This document shows positions 9,591-17,497 of a stretch of DNA of 64,000 bases, piece by piece (position 1 is the first letter of the stretch; every line of letters starts with the position of its first letter). Position numbers and translations under genes: made by a program. Below the pieces are notes generated by a model. That model searched no databases, was not told the DNA's origin, and saw only the letters and a program-made list of their open reading frames with translations. This DNA is from Nocardioides sp. SYSU D00038 (lineage in GTDB: Bacteria > Actinomycetota > Actinomycetes > Propionibacteriales > Nocardioidaceae), in contig NZ_JAFFJT010000026.1 in assembly GCF_016924665.1 (NCBI RefSeq), positions 111,329 through 175,328 of the forward strand. The letters are read 5' to 3'.

Positions 9591-9646
9591 TTGACCCGTG
9601 GGGGTCGCCAGCCTAACCTGAACGCCGTTCACCTGAACAGCGTTCA
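9591..9646 (+). promoter_or_regulatory. bioY promoter with two BioQ-type operators
   Basis: TTGACC (9591-9596), a 17-base spacer and TAACCT (9614-9619) form a good promoter reading toward bioY. TGAACGCCGTTCA (9619-9631) and TGAACAGCGTTCA (9634-9646) are two 13-bp palindromes, centres 15 bases apart, covering the expected transcription start. A further half-site TGTTCA follows at 9653. This layout suits repression by the divergent TetR protein. Confidence 0.8.
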
Positions 9647-9708
9647 CAAACCTGTTCAGCCCACCCGTGGCCGCGACTGGTCACGCAGCGCTCCGGAGCC
9701 CGAGAATC

Positions 9709-10338
9709 ATGCCCATGCAGGACGAGGCCCGCGACCACACGGCGCCACCGACCGAGATCGTCTCGACGGTCGAGCGTCCGGGGTTCGCCCCCACCGACCT
9801 GGCCCTCATCGCCGCCTTCGCCGCGCTGATCTCCGCCTGCGCCTACATCGGCGCCATCCCCACCGGCGGCTCCGGCGTGCCGATCACCCTGCAGACCTTC
9901 GGCGTGATGCTCTCCGGCTGCCTGCTGGGCCCGGTGCGCGGGTTCCTCGCCGTGGCGCTCTACCTCGGTCTCGGCGCCATCGGGCTCCCGGTCTTCGCCG
10001 AGCACTCCGCCGGCCTCGGGGTCTTCTCCGGCCCCACGGCGGGCTATCTCGTCGCGTTCCCGCTCGCCGCGCTGCTGGCCGGCTTCCTGGTCAAGTACGT
10101 CGCGGGCCGGCGCCGCACCCGGGCCTGGGCGGTCTTCCTCTGCTCGATCGCCGGCAGCGCGCTGGTCATCCACCCGCTCGGGATCACCGGCATGAAGCTC
10201 CACTTCGACGTCTCCTGGCACGAGGCGTTCAACTACGACACCCCGTTCTGGGTCGGCGACCTGCTCAAGACCACGCTGGTCGCGATCGTGGCCGCCGAGG
10301 TGCACCGCGCCTTCCCCGCCCTGCTGCGGCGCCGCTGA
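9709..10338 (+). CDS. bioY: Biotin ECF transporter substrate-binding subunit BioY
   Basis: A 209-residue integral membrane S component that binds biotin. BioY features are IPTGGSGVPITLQTFGVMLSG, LGPVRGFLAVALYLGLGAIGLPVF and the glycine-rich GVFSGPTAGYLVAFPLAALL, with about six membrane segments. The ATG at 9709 has GGAG ten bases upstream; an internal ATG at 9715 is an alternative. It is followed one base later by bioM and then bioN, giving a complete dedicated biotin importer under the TetR operators upstream. Confidence 0.95.
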   Translation: MPMQDEARDHTAPPTEIVSTVERPGFAPTDLALIAAFAALISACAYIGAIPTGGSGVPITLQTFGVMLSGCLLGPVRGFLAVALYLGLGAIGLPVFAEHSAGLGVFSGPTAGYLVAFPLAALLAGFLVKYVAGRRRTRAWAVFLCSIAGSALVIHPLGITGMKLHFDVSWHEAFNYDTPFWVGDLLKTTLVAIVAAEVHRAFPALLRRR

Positions 10339-10339
10339 C

Positions 10340-11041
10340 GTGGCTCCGGCCACCATCTCCCTCGACGGCGCCGGGGTCACGGTCGAGACCGACGACGGTC
10401 ACCGGGTGCTGCTCGAGCCCACCACGCTCAGGCTGACCGAGCGCCGGATCGGCGTCATCGGCGCCAACGGCTCGGGCAAGTCCACGCTGGTGCGCCTGCT
10501 CAACGGACTGGTCGCGCCGACCACCGGTCGGGTCGAGGTGCACGGCGTCGACGTGGGCCGCGACCCCCGCGCCGCCCGGCGGGTCGTCGGGTTCGCGTTC
10601 ACCGACCCCAGCGCCCAGCTGGTGATGCCCACCTGCGTCGAGGACGTCGAGCTCTCGCTGCGCCGCCACGTGCGCGCCGGGGCCGAACGGCGGGTGCGGG
10701 CGCTCGAGGTCCTCGACCGGTTCGGGCTCGCCGACCACGCCCACGACAGCGTGCACTCGCTGTCGGGCGGGCAGCGCCAGCTGCTCGCGCTGGCCGGGGT
10801 GCTGGCGATCGAGCCGGCCCTGCTGGTGGCCGACGAGCCCACCACGTTGCTCGACCTCGCCAACACCCGCCGCGTCGCCGACGTGCTGTTCGGCCTCGAC
10901 CAGCAGCTGGTGCTGGTCACCCACGACCTCGAGCTGGCCGCCCGCTGCGAGCGGGTGGTCGTGGTCGACGCCGCCCGGGTCGCCTACGACGGCCCCGGCG
11001 AGGCCGCCGTCGCCCACTACCGCGACGCGGTGTCGGCTTGA
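10340..11041 (+). CDS. bioM: Biotin ECF transporter ATPase BioM
   Basis: A 233-residue ABC ATPase. Walker A is GANGSGKS (41-48), the signature is LSGGQRQ, and Walker B is LLVADEPTT, followed by the switch His in LVTHDLELA. It energises BioY-dependent biotin uptake with BioN. GTG start one base after the bioY stop; its own stop region overlaps the bioN start region. Sequence and place in bioYMN make the assignment firm. Confidence 0.93.
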   Translation: MAPATISLDGAGVTVETDDGHRVLLEPTTLRLTERRIGVIGANGSGKSTLVRLLNGLVAPTTGRVEVHGVDVGRDPRAARRVVGFAFTDPSAQLVMPTCVEDVELSLRRHVRAGAERRVRALEVLDRFGLADHAHDSVHSLSGGQRQLLALAGVLAIEPALLVADEPTTLLDLANTRRVADVLFGLDQQLVLVTHDLELAARCERVVVVDAARVAYDGPGEAAVAHYRDAVSA

Positions 11042-11049
11042 GGTCGGCG

Positions 11050-11649
11050 ATGCCCGCCGGCGCCTTCCGGCCGGGCACCACGCTGCTGCACCGCCTGTCC
11101 CCCGGCACCAAGGTGGTGGCCCTGGTGGTGCTCAGCGTCGCCACGGTGGCGATCCGCGACCTGGGCGCGGCCCTCGTCGCGCTGGGGGTCGCCGTGGTCC
11201 TCTCGCTGCTGGCGCGGGTGCGGCTGCGCGCGCTGGCCCGCGCGCTGCGCTACGTGCTGCTGCTCGCGGTGGTGGCGGGCGCGGTGCAGTGGTGGTTCCA
11301 CGGCCGCGACAAGGCGATCGAGACGTTCCTCGACCTGGTGACGCTCACCCTGCTCGCCCTGGTGCTGACGACCACCACCTCGGTCAACGCCATGCTCGAC
11401 GGCATCGTGCGCTGGGCCGGGCCGTTCCGCCGGCTCGGCTTCAGCCCCGAGCGGCTGGCGCTGACGTTCTCGATGGCGATCCAGGCCCTGCCGGCCACCT
11501 TCGCGATCGCGGTCGAGACCCGCGACGCCGCCCGCGCCCGCGGGCTCGACGGGCGGCCGCGGGCCTACCTCACGCCGTTCGTCGTCCGGGTGGTCGCCCG
11601 CGCCCACGAGACCGGGGACGCCCTGCAGGCACGCGGGATCGGCGACTGA
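11050..11649 (+). CDS. bioN: Biotin ECF transporter transmembrane subunit BioN
   Basis: A 199-residue T component of a group I ECF transporter. It starts MPAGAFRPGTTLLHRLSPGTKV, has about four or five membrane segments, and carries coupling motifs of the Ala-Arg-Gly type (DAARARGLDGRP and ALQARGIGD) that contact the ATPase. The ATG at 11050 has GAGG seven bases upstream and is preferred over a TTG at 11038 that overlaps the bioM stop. Last gene of bioYMN. Confidence 0.9.
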   Translation: MPAGAFRPGTTLLHRLSPGTKVVALVVLSVATVAIRDLGAALVALGVAVVLSLLARVRLRALARALRYVLLLAVVAGAVQWWFHGRDKAIETFLDLVTLTLLALVLTTTTSVNAMLDGIVRWAGPFRRLGFSPERLALTFSMAIQALPATFAIAVETRDAARARGLDGRPRAYLTPFVVRVVARAHETGDALQARGIGD

Positions 11650-11667
11650 CGCGTCGACGGCGGCGGC

Positions 11668-12324
11668 TCAACCGGAGTAGGGCACCTCGGTGCGCCACTC
11701 CGCCTCGTCCTGCCGGGCCGCGGCCCACAGCGCGTCGGCGACCCGGTCGGGGGTGAAGGCGCCCTCGTCGGACAGCACGCCCCGCACGGTCACCGAGACC
11801 GCCCGGATGCCGTCGGCCGCGAGGGTCGTGTCGATGCTGTGCACCAGGTTGCGCACACCGGCCTTCTGCACGCCCAGCGACGCCGCGCGGTGCCACGGCC
11901 GGTCGGCCGCCATGCTGCCGGTGACGGTCACCCTCCCGCCCGCCGACAGGAACGGCCGGGCGGCCTGCACGGCGGTGAGCAGCGCGCCCACGCCGAGGGC
12001 GACGTCGGCGAGCAGCTCGGCGACGGTGAGCTCGAGGGGGTCGCGCTCGCGGAACGCACTGGGGTTGAAGTGGAGGTGGTCGATCCTCCCGGCGTGCTCC
12101 CCCAGCCGGCCGATCGCGGCCCGGGCGGCGGCGTCGTCGGTCACGTCGACGACCGCGTGCCCGACGTCGACGCCGTGCTCGCGGACCGCCTCGGCCAGCT
12201 CCGCCAGGCGCTGCTCGTCGGTGCCGAGCAGCCCCACGTCGTAGCCCTCCGCGGCGGCCCGGCGGGCCAGCGACCCGCTGACCCCGGGGCCGGCTCCGAC
12301 GACGACGAGGACGGGTCTGCTCAT
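11668..12324 (-). CDS. Short-chain dehydrogenase/reductase-like protein lacking the catalytic Tyr
   Basis: A 218-residue Rossmann-fold SDR protein. The dinucleotide motif GAGPGVSG is at residues 10-17 and an Asp-rich VVDVTDD loop follows the usual pattern. At the active site Ser137 (TGSMAA) and Lys154 are present, but the expected Tyr of YxxxK is Leu150 (SLGVQK). The protein may therefore be a non-catalytic or altered SDR. NHxG-type Asn is also changed (HFNPSAF). Convergent with bioN and downstream of the AAC(2')-like gene on the same strand, 9 bases after its stop. Confidence 0.8.
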   Translation of the reverse strand: MSRPVLVVVGAGPGVSGSLARRAAAEGYDVGLLGTDEQRLAELAEAVREHGVDVGHAVVDVTDDAAARAAIGRLGEHAGRIDHLHFNPSAFRERDPLELTVAELLADVALGVGALLTAVQAARPFLSAGGRVTVTGSMAADRPWHRAASLGVQKAGVRNLVHSIDTTLAADGIRAVSVTVRGVLSDEGAFTPDRVADALWAAARQDEAEWRTEVPYSG

Positions 12325-12333
12325 GACTCCGGT

Positions 12334-12861
12334 CTACCAGACGTCGCCCTCGCGCCAGTCGCAGGCGAGGTCGTCGTCGAGGTCGAGCCCGTCCGGCCCA
12401 CCGAGCACGAGCACGCTGCCGTCGTCGTCGGGGGTGGGCTCGACGCCGGTGGGGCCCAGCACCGACGTGCGGCCCCGCCACGCTGTCCAGCCGCGCGAGC
12501 GGTAGAGGGGCAGCCCCTCGTCGGAGCTGCTCAGCGCCAGCAGGTCGTACGCCGGCGCGAGCGCCTCGAGCGCCGCCATCACCTCGTGGCCCAGACCGCG
12601 ACCGCGGTGGGTGGGCGCCACGGCCACCGCCTCGACGTAGCCGGTGCGCAGCGACCGGCCGCCGGCGACCAGCCGGCGCATCACCAGCGACCCGTGGGCC
12701 ACGAGCACGCCGTCGTCCTCGACCAGGGCGTGCATGCCGCCGAGCCCGTGCTCCCAGTCGTGGTCGCCGAAGTCGTCGAACGAGGCGTCCATGAGCGCCC
12801 GCGCCCGGGTGAGCTCGTCGGCGCTGAGCTCGGCGGTGTGGCAGCGCCGCACGGGGCTCAC
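12334..12861 (-). CDS. aac(2')-I: Aminoglycoside 2'-N-acetyltransferase-like GNAT protein, AAC(2')-I type
   Basis: A 175-residue GNAT protein. DWEHGLGGMHALVEDDG, GYVEAVAVAPTHRGRGLG (acetyl-CoA loop), ALSSSDEGLPLYRSRGWTAW, GPTGVEPTPDDDGSV and the C-terminal LACDWREGDVW match, from memory, the chromosomal AAC(2')-I enzymes of mycobacteria (about 180 residues). These acetylate the 2'-amino group of some aminoglycosides; a housekeeping substrate is also suspected in the family. The GTG at 12861 overlaps the amidase stop as GTGA. Cytoplasmic. Whether it gives resistance here is unknown. Confidence 0.85.
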   Translation of the reverse strand: MSPVRRCHTAELSADELTRARALMDASFDDFGDHDWEHGLGGMHALVEDDGVLVAHGSLVMRRLVAGGRSLRTGYVEAVAVAPTHRGRGLGHEVMAALEALAPAYDLLALSSSDEGLPLYRSRGWTAWRGRTSVLGPTGVEPTPDDDGSVLVLGGPDGLDLDDDLACDWREGDVW

Positions 12862-14370
12862 CACCCCGCCGGCTTCCGGTGCGCCCACGGTGCGGCGAGC
12901 TCGACCTGGGCGGCGAGCGAGAGCAGCAGCTCCTCCTCGGCCGGTCGCGCGGCCAGCATCACGCCGACCGGAAGCCCGTCGGGGGTCTGGTGCAGGGGCA
13001 GCGAGACCGCCGGCATGCCGGTGACGTTCCACGCCGACGTCCACGGCGTGAACGCCTTCTGGGCCTCGAAGTCGCGGGCCGGGTCGATGTCGTCGCGGAT
13101 CGCCCCCACCGGCAGCGGCGGGCTGGCCAGCGTGGGGGTGAGCACGGCGTCGTAGGCCGCCAGCTGCTCCAGGGCGGCGGCGGCGAAGCGTCGCATCGCG
13201 CCGATCGCCAGCCCCAGCTCGGGTCCGCCGACCGCCCGACCCTGCTCGGTGAGCCAGCGGGTCAGCGGGCGCAGCCGCGGGTCGGGCTCCCCGGACCCGT
13301 CGAGGTCGGGCACCGACATCGCCGTCAGCACCGCCCAGCAGGTCTCGAAGACCGGCACCGCCTCGGGCGGCAGCGGCACCGGCACGTCGACGACCTCGTG
13401 GCCCAGCGACTCCAGCAGCGTCGAGGCGTCCGCCCAGGCCCGCACGCACTCGGGGTCGACGTCGACCGCGGCGATCACCGGCTCGACGAACCGGGCGATC
13501 CGCAGCCGTCCCGGGTCGCGGTCGCAGGCGGCCAGGAACGTGCCCGTCGGCTCCGGCGCCCAGGCCGGGTCGCCGGGCCGGCGCCCGGCCAGCACGTCGA
13601 GCAGCGCGGCGGCGTCGCGCACGGTGCGGGCCAGGGGCCCGGCGGTGGCCAGGCCGACCGGGTCGCCGTACATCGGGGCGCCGCTGATCCGGCCCCGGGT
13701 GGGCTTGAGGCCCACCAGGCCGCAGCACGACGCCGGGATCCGGATCGAGCCGCCGCCGTCGGAGCCCTGGGCCACCGGTACCAGCCCCGCCGCCACCGCG
13801 GCCGCCGCGCCGCCGGACGAGCCGCCCGCCATCCGGGTCGGGTCCCACGGGGTGACCGCCGGCGGCAGCCCCTCGGGCTCGGTGTAGCAGGGCGAGCCCA
13901 GCTCGGGGGTCGAGGTCTTGCCGAGGCTGACCATCCCCGCCGCCTCCATCGCCAGCACGACCGCGTCGGAGACGTCGGGCACGAAGTCGGCGAAGAGCGG
14001 CGAGCCGAAGGTGGTGCGCACCCCGGCGGTGAGGTTGAGGTCCTTGACCGCGGTCGGCACGCCCCACAGGGGCGGGGCGTGCGGCGGCGGGCTGCCCAGC
14101 GCCGCGGCCCGCTGCCGGGCCAGGTCGGGGGTGAGCGTGACGAACGCGCCGACCGCATCGCGGGCGGCCCGGGCGAGGTGGGGGTGGGCCACCGCGAGCG
14201 GGGGGGACGCCCCCCAGCGGGCCGGGGGGGGGGGTGCGCGCCCCCCCCCCGCCCCCGCCCGCGCGGGCGGCGCGTCCGAGGTGGTGGTCGACCAGCTCGA
14301 GCGGGGAGACCTCGCCGCTGCGGACGAGGGCCCCCTGCTCGAGGGCGGTCAGGTCGTGGAGCTGGGTCAC
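12858..14370 (-). pseudogene. Amidase-signature enzyme, reading frame broken near its N-terminus
   Basis: The amidase is recognisable in two frames. Codons from the ATG at 14370 give an N-terminus (DLTALEQGALVRSGEVSPLE, then LVDHHL) that runs into a G/C homopolymer stretch at about 14198-14270. The rest, up to the stop at 12858, is in another frame and has the amidase signature: Lys in AVKDLN, MAGGSSGGAAAAVA, and Ser of GGGSIRIPASCCGLVGLKPT (Ser-cisSer-Lys triad). The catalytic part is intact, about 440 residues. Either a real frameshift or, more likely, a base-calling/assembly error. Its stop overlaps the AAC(2')-like gene start. Confidence 0.8.
14198..14270. other. G/C homopolymer stretch, likely sequence error
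   Basis: Within about 70 bases there are runs of 7, 6, 10 or more G or C residues with almost no A or T. This is unlike the rest of the window, even though it is GC-rich. The stretch falls in the amidase N-terminal region and breaks its frame. Confidence 0.6.
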
Positions 14371-14411
14371 ACCACGACGCTAGGGCATCGGGGCCGACCC
14401 CGGCCCGGCAC

Positions 14412-14960
14412 TCAGACCGCGACGGCCTCCGGCTGGAACTCCACCAGCGTGCTGACGGCCGCGCTGAGCTTGCCCAGCACCTCGTCGTCCTCGAGCACGT
14501 CGACGTCGATCGAGGACTGCGACACCGTGACGTCCTCGACCACGACCGCACCCGCGATCCGGGCGGAGCGGGCGGCGTCCTCGTGCGACCACTTGCCGCC
14601 GTAGGGCGTCGGCGTGGTGCCGATGACGCCGAACGGCTTGCCCACCAGGGCGCCGGAGCCGTAGGGGCGCGAGAGCCAGTCGATGGCGTTGTTGAGCACG
14701 GCCGGCATGGTGCCGTTGTACTCGGGGGTCACCACCAGCACCCGGTCGGCCGCGGCAACCTGGTCGCGGAGCCGGCTCGCGGCGGCCGGCGCCTGGTCGG
14801 CGTCGATCTCCTCGTTGTAGAAGGGCACCTCGCCCAGGCCCTCGACGATGTCGAGCGAGACCCCCTCGGGGGCACGGTCGCGCAGGATCTCGGCCAGGCG
14901 GCGGTTGACGGAGTCGGCGCGGAGGCTGCCGACGAGGACGGCGACGCGGGTCTCGGACAT
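14412..14960 (-). CDS. NAD(P)H-dependent FMN reductase family protein
   Basis: A 182-residue flavodoxin-like protein. The FMN phosphate loop is GSLRADSVNRRLAE near residue 11, and VVTPEYNGTMPAVLNNAIDWLSRP is the signature of this family (SsuE/chromate reductase type). It reduces FMN, quinones or similar acceptors with NAD(P)H. AGGAG lies just before the ATG. It is divergent from a TetR regulator, with a dyad between them, so it is probably controlled by that regulator. Cytoplasmic and complete. Confidence 0.9.
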   Translation of the reverse strand: MSETRVAVLVGSLRADSVNRRLAEILRDRAPEGVSLDIVEGLGEVPFYNEEIDADQAPAAASRLRDQVAAADRVLVVTPEYNGTMPAVLNNAIDWLSRPYGSGALVGKPFGVIGTTPTPYGGKWSHEDAARSARIAGAVVVEDVTVSQSSIDVDVLEDDEVLGKLSAAVSTLVEFQPEAVAV

Positions 14961-14999
14961 GGGTTCTCCTCAGGAGGGTCGGGTGATGGTCCGAGGGCT

Positions 15000-15020
15000 A
15001 AACGGACCCCGGTCCGGTTT
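15000..15020. promoter_or_regulatory. Probable TetR operator, FMN reductase/tetR intergenic
   Basis: AAACGGACC and GGTCCGGTTT form an imperfect dyad about 40 bases before the reductase start and 80 before the TetR start. It is the only clear dyad between the divergent genes and is a typical size for a TetR-family operator. Confidence 0.6.
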
Positions 15021-15100
15021 CTATTCCGCGACCCGACACTTTTTGCTCTTCGTCTCGACCGCGTGCTCGCCGACCGGCCCCGCCCTACAGTGACGGCACC

Positions 15101-15712
15101 ATGTCCTCCCCCGTCCACTCCCGCCGCGACCTGCCGCTGCTGGACGCGCCGCCGGTCGAGCGGGCCGACGCGGCGCGCAACCGGCAGGCGCTGCTGGTCG
15201 CCGCCCGCGAGCTCATCGACTCCTGCGGTGTCGACGCGGTCACCATGGAGAACGTCGCGGCGCGGGCGGGGGTCGGCAAGGGCACCGTCTTCCGGCGCTT
15301 CGAGTCCCGCGAGGGGCTGATGGGGGCGATCCTGAACTTCAGCGAGACCGAGTGGCAGGCGGCCGTGATCTCGGGGCCGCCGCCGCTGGGCCCCGGCGCC
15401 CCGCCGCTGGACCGGCTGCTGGCCTTCGGCCGCTCCCGTCTCGACACCACGCTGCTGCACGCCGACCTGATCCGCGCCGCCGGGACGGCCGGCAGCCGGG
15501 CCGCGGCGGCGTACTCGTTCTCGGTCATGCACGTGCGCTACCTGCTGGCCGAGCTCGGCGTCACCGGCGACCTGCCCCTCCTGGCCACCGCGCTGCTCTC
15601 GCCGATGGAGGTGCTGGTGCTCGACCACCAGGTCAACCTCGACGGCCTCTCGGTCGACCGCATCCACGACGGCTGGGTCGACCTGGCGCGCCGGATCGTC
15701 GCCGGCGGCTGA
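15101..15712 (+). CDS. TetR-family transcriptional regulator
   Basis: A 203-residue TetR protein. The helix-turn-helix is TMENVAARAGVGKGTVFRRF at about residues 48-67, preceded by RNRQALLVAARELIDSCGVD. The C-terminal domain is helical, without recognised ligand residues. It is divergent from the FMN reductase gene and probably represses it through the dyad at 15000-15020. TACAGT lies 9 bases before the ATG, so the transcript has almost no leader. Convergent with cimA. Confidence 0.88.
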   Translation: MSSPVHSRRDLPLLDAPPVERADAARNRQALLVAARELIDSCGVDAVTMENVAARAGVGKGTVFRRFESREGLMGAILNFSETEWQAAVISGPPPLGPGAPPLDRLLAFGRSRLDTTLLHADLIRAAGTAGSRAAAAYSFSVMHVRYLLAELGVTGDLPLLATALLSPMEVLVLDHQVNLDGLSVDRIHDGWVDLARRIVAGG

Positions 15713-15721
15713 GCTCCGCCC

Positions 15722-17314
15722 TCAGGCCTGGTGGCGGCGCAGCCCGAAGGTGAGGCCGTCGACCAGGGCGCCCCACGACGCCTCGATCACGTTGTGCCCG
15801 ACGCCGACGGTGACCCACGACGTCTCCCCGTCGCTGGTCTCGATCAGCACCCGGGTGATCGCGTCGGTGCCGTGGCCCTGGTCGAGGATGCGCACCTTGT
15901 AGTCGATGAGCTCGAACTTCGCGACCTCGGGGTAGGCCTGCACGATCGCCGAGCGCAGCGCCTGGTCGAGCGCGTTGACCGGCCCGTTGCCCTCGCCGGT
16001 GACGACGTAGCGGACCCCGGCGGCCAGCAGCTTGACCGTGGCCTCCGAGACCGCCTCCTCCCCCGCCGCGCGGTGGGCCAGGGTCTCGGTGATCACCCGC
16101 CACGACTCCACCTCGAAGTACGACGGGCGCTGCCCCTCGACCTCCTCGACGAGCAGCAGCTCGAAGGAGGCGTCGGCCGCCTCGAAGGTGTAGCCGCCCT
16201 GCTCGAGCTGCTTGACCCGGTCGGTGATCCGGGTGACCAGCTCCTTGTCGTGCCCCAGCTCGAAGCCGAGCTCGCGACCCTTGAGCTCGATGCTGGCGCG
16301 GCCGGCCATGTCGGAGACCAGCAGCCGCATGTCGTTGCCGACCTCGACCGGGTCGAGGTGCTGGTAGAGGTTGGGGTCGACCTTGATCGCGCTGGCGTGC
16401 AGCCCGGCCTTGTGGGCGAACGCCGAGGCGCCGACGTAGGGCTGTCGCGAGGCGGGCGGGAAGTTGGTCACGTCGGCGACGGCGTGGGCGATCCGGGTCG
16501 AGTCGCGCAGCAGCCCGGTGGGCAGCACCGGCCGACCGAGCTTGAGCTCGAGGTTGGCCACGACCGTCACCAGGTCGGCGTTGCCGGTGCGCTCGCCGTA
16601 GCCGTTGATGCAGCCCTGCACGTGGGTGGCGCCCGCGTTGACCGCCGCGATCGAGTTGGCGACCGCGCAGCCGGAGTCGTTGTGGGCGTGGATGCCGACC
16701 CGGCCGCCGGTGCTGGCCACGACGTCCTGCACCACCTCGGTGACCCAGTCGGGCAGCATGCCGCCGTTGGTGTCGCACAGCGCGACCACCTCGGCGCCCG
16801 CGTCGTACGCCGTGCGCAGCACCTCGAGCGCGTAGTCGCGGTTGGCGCGGTAGCCGTCGAAGAAGTGCTCGGCGTCGAGGAAGACCTGCTGGCCCTCGGC
16901 GCGCAGGTGGCTCACGGTGTCGCGCACCATCGCGAGGTTCTCCTCGAGCGTGGTGCGCAGCGCGAGCTCGACGTGGCGGTCGTGCGACTTCGCCACCAGC
17001 GTCACCGTGGGCGCCCCGCTGTCGCGCAGCGCCGCGACCTGGGGGTCGTCGGCGGCGCGCACCCCGGCCCGGCGGGTCGACCCGAACGCCGCGAGCCGGG
17101 CGTGCTTGAGGTCGAGCTCGTCGGCCGCGCGGCGGAAGAACTCGGTGTCCTTGGGGTTCGCACCCGGCCAGCCGCCCTCGATGTAGCCGACGCCGAGCCC
17201 GTCGATGTGCCGGGCGATGGAGAGCTTGTCGGCCACGGAGAGGTTGAGCCCCTCCTGCTGCGCGCCGTCGCGCAGCGTGGTGTCGTAGACGTGGAAGTCG
17301 CCCTGCAGGTCCAT
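15722..17314 (-). CDS. cimA: Citramalate synthase
   Basis: A 530-residue DRE-TIM metallolyase-family enzyme with the LeuA-type C-terminal allosteric domain. HVYDTTLRDGAQQEGLNLS opens the TIM barrel, with the DTTLRDG motif; HAHNDSGCAVANS gives the metal-binding His residues; GYGERTGNADL is also typical. It condenses pyruvate and acetyl-CoA to citramalate, giving 2-oxobutanoate for isoleucine without threonine. CimA rather than LeuA is supported by length and by FPPASRQPYVGASAFAHKAG. The ATG at 17314 follows an attenuator-like leader (17398-17488). The Ser/Thr kinase gene lies just upstream on the same strand. Confidence 0.93.
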   Translation of the reverse strand: MDLQGDFHVYDTTLRDGAQQEGLNLSVADKLSIARHIDGLGVGYIEGGWPGANPKDTEFFRRAADELDLKHARLAAFGSTRRAGVRAADDPQVAALRDSGAPTVTLVAKSHDRHVELALRTTLEENLAMVRDTVSHLRAEGQQVFLDAEHFFDGYRANRDYALEVLRTAYDAGAEVVALCDTNGGMLPDWVTEVVQDVVASTGGRVGIHAHNDSGCAVANSIAAVNAGATHVQGCINGYGERTGNADLVTVVANLELKLGRPVLPTGLLRDSTRIAHAVADVTNFPPASRQPYVGASAFAHKAGLHASAIKVDPNLYQHLDPVEVGNDMRLLVSDMAGRASIELKGRELGFELGHDKELVTRITDRVKQLEQGGYTFEAADASFELLLVEEVEGQRPSYFEVESWRVITETLAHRAAGEEAVSEATVKLLAAGVRYVVTGEGNGPVNALDQALRSAIVQAYPEVAKFELIDYKVRILDQGHGTDAITRVLIETSDGETSWVTVGVGHNVIEASWGALVDGLTFGLRRHQA

Positions 17315-17397
17315 CGGTGCGGTCCTCAGCTGTCGGGGTGTCTCGGGGGTGTCTCGGAGGTGTCTCGGGTGGGGCACGGGGTTCGGGGTCGGGGCAC

Positions 17398-17425
17398 AAA
17401 AAAACCTCTCGGGGTGCGAGAGGTT
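17398..17425 (-). terminator. Intrinsic terminator in the cimA leader
   Basis: On the minus strand AACCTCTCG, a 5-base loop and CGAGAGGTT are followed at once by seven T residues. This is a strong rho-independent terminator, unusual in such a GC-rich genome. It lies 84 bases before the cimA ATG and 25 bases after the leader-peptide stop, so it would stop transcription before cimA. Confidence 0.88.
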
Positions 17426-17426
17426 G

Positions 17427-17450
17427 GCGCGTCGAGGGGTCTCGACGCGC
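17427..17450 (-). promoter_or_regulatory. Upstream hairpin of the cimA attenuator
   Basis: GCGCGTCGAG and CTCGACGCGC form a perfect 10-bp stem with a 4-base loop. It starts at the stop codon of the leader peptide and ends one base before the terminator stem. The CGAGA of its 5' arm can also pair with TCTCG of the terminator 5' arm, so switching between structures by ribosome position is possible. The exact antiterminator needs folding. Confidence 0.65.
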
Positions 17451-17488
17451 TAGCGAATGATGATCACGTGGTGCAGCACGTCCCCCAT
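17450..17488 (-). CDS. Putative cimA leader peptide (MGDVLHHVIIIR)
   Basis: A 12-residue reading frame between the kinase gene stop and the cimA terminator. It has three Ile codons in a row (ATC ATC ATT) just before its end, plus two Val and a Leu. Low charged Ile-tRNA would stall a ribosome on these codons, next to the upstream hairpin, and should favour cimA expression. No strong ribosome site is seen; it starts 9 bases after the kinase stop, so coupling with that gene is possible. The Ile bias fits the pathway exactly, since CimA starts isoleucine synthesis. Confidence 0.75.
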   Translation of the reverse strand: MGDVLHHVIIIR

Positions 17489-17497
17489 GCTGCCACG

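Noticed and set aside
12334..14370. One 678-residue fused protein of amidase and acetyltransferase
   Set aside because: The middle part is an out-of-frame reading of the amidase caused by the broken frame at 14198-14270. The acetyltransferase has its own GTG overlapping the amidase stop.
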